This document shows, piece after piece, positions 31,060 through 36,478 of a DNA stretch of 36,478 nucleotides (its first letter is position 1; each line of letters opens with the position of its first letter). The stretch is from positions 4,657 to 41,134 of the forward strand of contig JAPYOW010000013.1 in assembly GCA_029937975.1 (NCBI GenBank), written 5' to 3'. The notes under the pieces were generated by a model. That model had not been told where the DNA came from. It did no database searches and saw nothing but the letters and a program-made list of their open reading frames with translations. The stretch is from Methylococcaceae bacterium (GTDB lineage Bacteria > Pseudomonadota > Gammaproteobacteria > Methylococcales > Methylomonadaceae). The translations under genes and the position numbers were made by a program.

Positions 31060-31440
31060 TTATCCCGTCAATGAAATTCTAAAAATAACTACGATGGCCA
31101 CTAATGCGCAAAAGAAAAACGTTAATTTCATTAATCCTATGGCCGCTATTTTTAAGCCTTCTGTGTGGATATAATCTTCCATCACAACCTGTAAACCCAA
31201 AGCCGCATGATAAAAAGCGGCAATGACCCAGGCAATGGCAATTGTGGTATCTATCGGGCCTGCTAACCAGGCCCGCATTTCTTCATGGGAAGCCGTTAAA
31301 AGCTGCTCAGTATAAAAAACCATCCACAAGGATAATGGAATCAAAGCAATGGCAGTGACTCTTTGCATCCAGAAATGATGCGTTCCTGCTTTTGCCGACC
31401 CCAAACCACGAACTTTTGCTAAAGGTGTTTGAAATGCCAT
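31060..31440 (-). CDS. sdhD: Succinate dehydrogenase membrane anchor subunit D
   Basis: 126 aa, three TM segments; RVRGLGSAKAGTHHFWMQRVTA, FYHAALGLQVVMEDYIH. Confidence 0.93.
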   Translation of the reverse strand: MAFQTPLAKVRGLGSAKAGTHHFWMQRVTAIALIPLSLWMVFYTEQLLTASHEEMRAWLAGPIDTTIAIAWVIAAFYHAALGLQVVMEDYIHTEGLKIAAIGLMKLTFFFCALVAIVVIFRISLTG

Positions 31441-31444
31441 ACGC

Positions 31445-31810
31445 TTAATAAAAAATTAGGGTTAATACTAAAGACACCGCCAATTCAATCATGGCATTCC
31501 TATCCATATCATCTCTGTCAAAACTCTTACCTACATCCCAAATCAAATGTCTGATGCCATGGCAAAGATGGAAAAATAAAGCGTAAACAAACAACCAGAC
31601 GGCAATACTGATCAAAGTACTATTCAAAAAAGATTGTAGTGCCAGATAAGGTTCATTACCCTGTAAGATGCAATAAAAACTAAACACATATCCGATAAGA
31701 CCTAAGGCTAAAATCACCCCGGTCATACGATGGGTAATAGAAATAATGCCCGTTAACGGCAACTTATAAACTTGTAAATGCGGCGAAAGTGGTCGGTTAT
31801 TTTGAGTCAT
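31445..31810 (-). CDS. sdhC: Succinate dehydrogenase cytochrome b556 subunit
   Basis: 121 aa; RPLSPHLQVYKLPLTGIISITHRMTGVIL, FHLCHGIRHLIWDVGKSF. Confidence 0.96.
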   Translation of the reverse strand: MTQNNRPLSPHLQVYKLPLTGIISITHRMTGVILALGLIGYVFSFYCILQGNEPYLALQSFLNSTLISIAVWLFVYALFFHLCHGIRHLIWDVGKSFDRDDMDRNAMIELAVSLVLTLIFY

Positions 31811-32795
31811 GATACTTTACGAGTTAAAGCCTTTATCAAGCTTAATAGTACATTGATATTTCTAGCTGTTCCATCAATTTAATACAAATAATCGACATTA
31901 CTGCATTTTCTGTGATTAATACCGCCTATGCGTTTTTCCAACAGCCCCGCATTATCAGCATTATTCAGATCAATTATCGCCAAAAGCCATTAATGGCTGC
32001 CACTGTTTCTTTGACTTTCCGGAGGCAAAGGCATAGCCGGTATTACCTCCCTCTTGTTTGTCGTCCACTCAGTATTCAGAGGGCGTGGATTTTTCCCGTT
32101 GCTAGTCGTACAGGCGGTTGCAATGTGCAAAAAACAAATGCTGACCTGGAGTCACCTCAGACCAAGGATACAATCCGCCCGAAACTGCTGGTATATCCCC
32201 CACATAGTCGCGCCTTTCACAAGGCAAACATGACCGCGATACCGGACAAGCAGATCAGGCTTAATACCTGCTCTTGGGCAAATATCCATCATTAATACGC
32301 AAACCAACAATGCAAATATTGACAGGAAATCGGCTATAATGCCAAAACACTGCCGTTTATTTGAGTCCCCAATACTTTTTTCACAGCACTTGCTTATACT
32401 GTAAAACCGGTCATTAAAACTAAAAATGTCCCCAGTACATGAATAAGTAGATAGCTTCATTACACACCTTCAACATCACAGCGTGTCATTTGCTCTATTG
32501 CAGGCTCGGGTATTGGCGATTCATCGCTCAGCGATTGAAAATCGTTTTGCTATTGAACAGCTAAATACAGAATGCTCTGTGCTTAAGGACCGGCTCAAAA
32601 TCTGGCTTTACCCATGCTTGCTAAAACTGCAGAAACACAGCCACTGCCTTTACTGACAGATGGCTGCCATGAACTACAGGAACGCATACCAGCTCCGTCG
32701 CTGCTGATGAATTTACGCCTCTGTCAGGAAGCAGAGTTTAATGCCAACAGCCCCAGATAAGCCGATGGTCGCTATAATTTTTTATTACCCATGAA

Positions 32796-33779
32796 ATGAC
32801 TAAGAAAATGAATCCCGAATGGTTAGATTTTTTAAAATCCACCTCTGCAGCAACGGCTGAAAACAGCACCCTGCAGTCCTCCAACACCGTCACTGCTATT
32901 ACTGATTTAGCTATTATTGAAGTATCTGGTAAAGATGCGGCTCAATTCCTACAAGGCCAGCTCACCTGTAATATTAATGAGTTGACAGCATCAAACAGTT
33001 TTTTTGCAGCTTTTTGTAATGCCAAAGGGCGCACTATTAGTACACTGCTGATTTTAAAAAACAATGAAAGCTTTCTGTTAATTCTAGCGCTTGAGTTGCT
33101 TGAAAAAGTCATTGCCAAATTAAGAATGTACATTTTACGAGCAGACGTGCAACTGCATAATCGTTTAAATAACTATTGCCTTATGGGCTTAAATTCAACA
33201 GATACGAGCGTGATATCCCATTGTCCAGGCTCTGACTTTGAAGTATCAAACCACTCTGAGATCACGGTCAAGATTCCGGTAAAGGCAAACCGTTATTTAT
33301 TAATCAGTGGTATTGATCGTGCTAAGCAACTGTGGACAGAGTTAACACAAACACAGGCTCTGGCAATTGCTGAACCCAGCCGATGGCGCTATCAGGATAT
33401 TTCATCAGGGTTACCCTGGTTAGACCAGGAATCGTCAGAACAATATATTCCTCAAATGCTCAATATTGATAAATTAGGCGGCATCAGTTTTCAGAAAGGT
33501 TGCTATACCGGACAGGAAATCATTGCCCGTACTCATTATTTAGGTAAAACAAAACGTGAACTATTTCTTGCTGAATGCGATAAAAAAGCTTTAATTGAAA
33601 ATCACATGCACATTATCGACAATAACAAACAGCAAAGCGTCGGGAACATCATTTCCTTACAAACAGACGATCAAAATTGTCGCATGTTAATCGTCATCCC
33701 CAGCACGGCATCTGAGTCAAACAATCTTTCCGTTGATAACTCAACTCAAGATAAAATCAAGCTGATAGCTTTTCAATAA
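32796..33779 (+). CDS. ygfZ: YgfZ/GcvT-like folate-binding tRNA-modifying protein
   Basis: 327 aa; DAAQFLQGQLTCNI, FCNAKGRTISTLLIL, and the signature KGCYTGQEIIARTHYLGKTKR. Confidence 0.95.
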   Translation: MTKKMNPEWLDFLKSTSAATAENSTLQSSNTVTAITDLAIIEVSGKDAAQFLQGQLTCNINELTASNSFFAAFCNAKGRTISTLLILKNNESFLLILALELLEKVIAKLRMYILRADVQLHNRLNNYCLMGLNSTDTSVISHCPGSDFEVSNHSEITVKIPVKANRYLLISGIDRAKQLWTELTQTQALAIAEPSRWRYQDISSGLPWLDQESSEQYIPQMLNIDKLGGISFQKGCYTGQEIIARTHYLGKTKRELFLAECDKKALIENHMHIIDNNKQQSVGNIISLQTDDQNCRMLIVIPSTASESNNLSVDNSTQDKIKLIAFQ

Positions 33780-34200
33780 AGGTTTTCAGTCCATGCCATT
33801 TAAGTCTGTTCAAGGCTTGCTGAGTAATGTACCGGGAGATTTCGATACCAACTGATAGTTCTGCCGACCTTATCTGATGTTGCTTAAAGGTAAGAGATGC
33901 GGTTTCTAAAGGTGATACCGCACGCAAGGTCTTGCTAAGATAATTGTCACCGTTGCTGCACTTTCGGTCCGACGGGTTCAGATTGCATTTTTACAAAAAA
34001 TGCCTGAACTGATCATCCGGCTGGTAAGGTAGGCGGGAAGACTGTCCCTGCATCTGACAAACTGGGTTTGGCAGATGCAGATATTCTTAAAATTGAAGGT
34101 GTTTTTGAAGAAATAGAATTAGCGCACCTTGCACTTTTATAATACGATAGCAACAATTATCAGGAAATGGACTGTAATTTTCACACGAAATAGAGCCCCC

Positions 34201-34252
34201 TAACGAAACCCAGCAACATCCAAACATGGGTTTTGTGACTCACGCTACAGCC
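34201..34252. repeat. Degenerate palindromic MITE/REP-like element, copy 2 (taacgaaacccagcaacatccaaacatgggttttgtgactcacgctacagcc)
   Basis: GAAACCCA...TGGGTTTT dyad; same overall layout as 2884-2931. Confidence 0.55.
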
Positions 34253-34290
34253 CCCCTTCACTCCAATTACATTTTTCTTTATTTAAAATT

Positions 34291-35274
34291 ATGGCTGATT
34301 CTCAAGCGATACTTCGTTTCAGACACTTAGGTATGTTAACCATTTTTGCTGTTTATATGGTAATTCTGGTGGGTGGAATCGTCCGGGCCTCAGGTTCAGG
34401 CATGGGCTGTCCAGACTGGCCTACCTGTTTTGGACAATGGATACCCCCTACAGAAGAATCACAACTACCGCCAAATTATCATGAAATATATGCCAATCGC
34501 GGCTACCAAAACACCCAGTTTAATCCGGTAAAGACATGGATAGAGTATGCCAATCGATTAGTAGGTGTCACTATCGGTTTTTTAATTTTTTTAACCGCCT
34601 GGTCATCACGGGTTTTTTTAACTATCGATAAAAGCATTTTTTATCTCTCTACTCTGGTGTTTGTTCTGGTTGGATTTCAAGGCTGGCTCGGTTCCGCGGT
34701 AGTTGCAAGTAATTTAAAACCTTTCATGATAACGCTGCATATGCTGTTAGCCTTATTAATCGTAGCAATGCTCATTTATGTGATTGCACGATCTCAGAAA
34801 ATAAGCTTGGCCCGGATAGATTGCCAACAACTCCCCCGTCAGGTTCAACCCCTGATAAAAATTGCAATGACTTTGACCCTCGTACAAATTATTATGGGAA
34901 CGCAGGTGAGAGAAGCTGTAGACTTTATCGCCCATGAACATCAATACATAGACCGCGAATTCTGGCGGGACAGCTTCCCCATTATTTTTTATATTCATCG
35001 TTCCTTTGCCGCCCTTATTTTATTAACTAATCTCTATTTGTTCTGGAAAGTTTATCAGACACTCAATAAAAACAATCTCATCTTACGCTGCTGCAAAATA
35101 TTAATGCTGTTTCTGGGGCTTGAAATTCTTGCCGGTATCAGTCTCGACAGATTGGGTGTGCCTCCTATTGCTCAACCTATTCATTTACTGTTGGCCAATC
35201 TGGTTTTTGGCTTGCAATTTTTCATTTATATTTGTATTAAATACGCTTTGGTCAGGCCTGTTAAGGTAATGTAG
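34291..35274 (+). CDS. ctaA: COX15/CtaA family heme A synthase
   Basis: 327 aa, about eight TM segments; VGGIVRASGSGMGCPDWPTCFGQWIPP, EYANRLVG, LHMLLAL, IMGTQVREAVD, IHRSFA. Confidence 0.93.
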   Translation: MADSQAILRFRHLGMLTIFAVYMVILVGGIVRASGSGMGCPDWPTCFGQWIPPTEESQLPPNYHEIYANRGYQNTQFNPVKTWIEYANRLVGVTIGFLIFLTAWSSRVFLTIDKSIFYLSTLVFVLVGFQGWLGSAVVASNLKPFMITLHMLLALLIVAMLIYVIARSQKISLARIDCQQLPRQVQPLIKIAMTLTLVQIIMGTQVREAVDFIAHEHQYIDREFWRDSFPIIFYIHRSFAALILLTNLYLFWKVYQTLNKNNLILRCCKILMLFLGLEILAGISLDRLGVPPIAQPIHLLLANLVFGLQFFIYICIKYALVRPVKVM

Positions 35275-35498
35275 CGTCAGAATCCGGGGCCCTGACAGAC
35301 AACCGCGTTCTATACTTTTTGCCAAGGTAGACCATTCATCAGCCGATAATATTGTTTTATTTTCTTTAAACAAGTTATAAGCTCGCGCTATTGTCAAACC
35401 ATTACTGATATTCAACAACTTATATCAGCTCCATGTCCACAGGAAGGACAATATACTCATCTAAGCCACACACCCTACTTGCGTATGCGCGCCCTGCG

Positions 35499-35650
35499 TA
35501 CGCCTCGACCATAGCCAAGCACTGCATAGTCAGAGCTCCCACAAATGACTTGACGGCTAGTCGGGATAAAATTTTAGCCCCGTTCACTACCGTGAACATT
35601 GACAAATTTCCTTGTGCCTTCTGGAGACTATCCGCCTGTCCGGGGCTGAT
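35499..35650. repeat. Dispersed degenerate repeat, copy B
   Basis: Partner of 6172-6331 (TACGCCTCGA...ACAAATGACTTGACGGCTAGTCGGGATAAAATTTTAGCC...GGAGACTATCCG). Confidence 0.6.
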
Positions 35651-35768
35651 AGCTAAGCAAACGTGAGTGCTGAGCAAAACCAACCTCATCAGGCAGGATT
35701 GTTTTTATAAAACCGAAGACTTATGGCTGCTAATAAACAAATAGTCGATGAAATACCATAAAATGGTG

Positions 35769-35797
35769 TTGCGAATCATTCGCATTTGCATTACTAT
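35769..35797 (+). promoter_or_regulatory. Sigma70-type promoter with an embedded Fur-box-like dyad
   Basis: TTGCGA (35769-35774), 17-nt spacer, TACTAT (35792-35797); perfect dyad GCGAATcATTCGC at 35771-35783, extended by ATTTGCATTA. Confidence 0.6.
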
Positions 35798-35825
35798 AGC
35801 TGTTTTCAAAAAAACACGCCGCCTC

Positions 35826-36478
35826 ATGAAACCAACACGCGCCCTGCCTCTTATCGCAATGCTTTTTCTCTGTCTGCCGACAGCACAGGCCATGACAGTC
35901 GATGAATTAGCCGCACAATTTGAAAGCTACAAAAAACAACAAGATGCCAGGTTTGAGAAACTGAGCACTGAAAATGTACAATTGAAACAGCAAAACCTGC
36001 AATTACAACAGAGCATTAACAGTACCCAGTCTCAAGTCACTAACAATACAACGGCCGTTGAAGTCATCAGTGAAAATTATGATGGCGTACAAAACGCATC
36101 CGGGTGGTTTAACAACACCACCATAGGTGGCTATGGAGAACTGCATTATCAAAACCGCAGTGTTGAAGGCGGGAGCCATAAAGAAGAAGTTGATTTCCAT
36201 CGCTTTGTCTTATTCTTTGGTCATGAGTTTACTGATGATTTACGTTTTTTCTCTGAGCTTGAATTAGAGCACTCTATTTCTGGAGACGGCAAGGCCGGCG
36301 AAATAGAGCTGGAACAAGCTTATATAGAATATGATTTTAATGCGAATGCCAGTGCTAAAGCCGGTCTGTTCCTTATGCCTGTCGGGATCTTGAATGAAAC
36401 CCATGAACCGAATACCTTCTATGGTGTTGAGCGTAATGAAGTTGAAAAGCGAATTATCCCAACGACCTGGTGGGAAGC
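35826..36478 (+). CDS. Outer-membrane porin-like protein, 3'-truncated by the window edge
   Basis: Absent from the ORF track (no stop in window). MKPTRALPLIAMLFLCLPTAQA signal peptide, coiled-coil-like ESYKKQQDARFEKLSTENVQLKQQNLQLQQS, then beta-rich GGYGELHYQNR...VDFHRFVLFFGHEFTDDLRFFSELELEHS...AGLFLMPVGILNETHEPNTFYGVERNEVEKRIIPTTWWE. Confidence 0.85.
   Translation, partial: MKPTRALPLIAMLFLCLPTAQAMTVDELAAQFESYKKQQDARFEKLSTENVQLKQQNLQLQQSINSTQSQVTNNTTAVEVISENYDGVQNASGWFNNTTIGGYGELHYQNRSVEGGSHKEEVDFHRFVLFFGHEFTDDLRFFSELELEHSISGDGKAGEIELEQAYIEYDFNANASAKAGLFLMPVGILNETHEPNTFYGVERNEVEKRIIPTTWWE

Noticed and set aside
30331-31174. + ORFs antisense to sdhA/sdhD (30331-30567, 30606-30809, 30932-31174)
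   Set aside because: Shadow ORFs of well-supported sdh genes.
35705-36200. Minus-strand ORFs 35705-35893 and 36003-36200
   Set aside because: Antisense to the porin promoter and porin CDS; the + strand frame has a signal peptide and continuous coding features.

Overview
The window looks like ordinary chromosomal DNA from a gammaproteobacterium. No read-out in the sequence fixes the genus; a methylotroph-like background is only a weak guess. Most of it is dense core metabolism and housekeeping, identified from motifs in the translated ORFs: glgP; secA; rimO; cmoB-cmoA; a lone mlaC-type gene; hemB; aroE; a lipoprotein alpha/beta hydrolase; NUDIX (nudF-like) with a sorbosone-dehydrogenase-type beta-propeller; htpX with DUF2835; an RlmK-like methyltransferase; petABC (bc1 complex); sspA-sspB; DUF1820; a YtoQ-like protein; MOSC with a DUF308/HdeD-like membrane protein; mobA-fdhD; DUF302; a small Cys-rich lipoprotein; sdhCDAB-sdhE-ygfX; ygfZ; ctaA/COX15. 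A 3'-truncated outer-membrane porin-like CDS at the right edge is missing from the ORF track because it runs off the window. I found no CRISPR array, rRNA, tRNA, phage, defence system or biosynthetic cluster. The most interesting signals are non-coding: (i) a Fur-box-like dyad inside the spacer of a good sigma70-type promoter upstream of the truncated porin; (ii) a head-to-tail 22-bp tandem repeat just upstream of petA; (iii) a G-quadruplex/i-motif tract next to a hairpin after petC; (iv) two families of dispersed degenerate repeats shared between far-apart intergenic regions; (v) several decayed coding-like stretches, including a possible IS110/IS1111-type transposase remnant. No complete undescribed system is convincingly visible.
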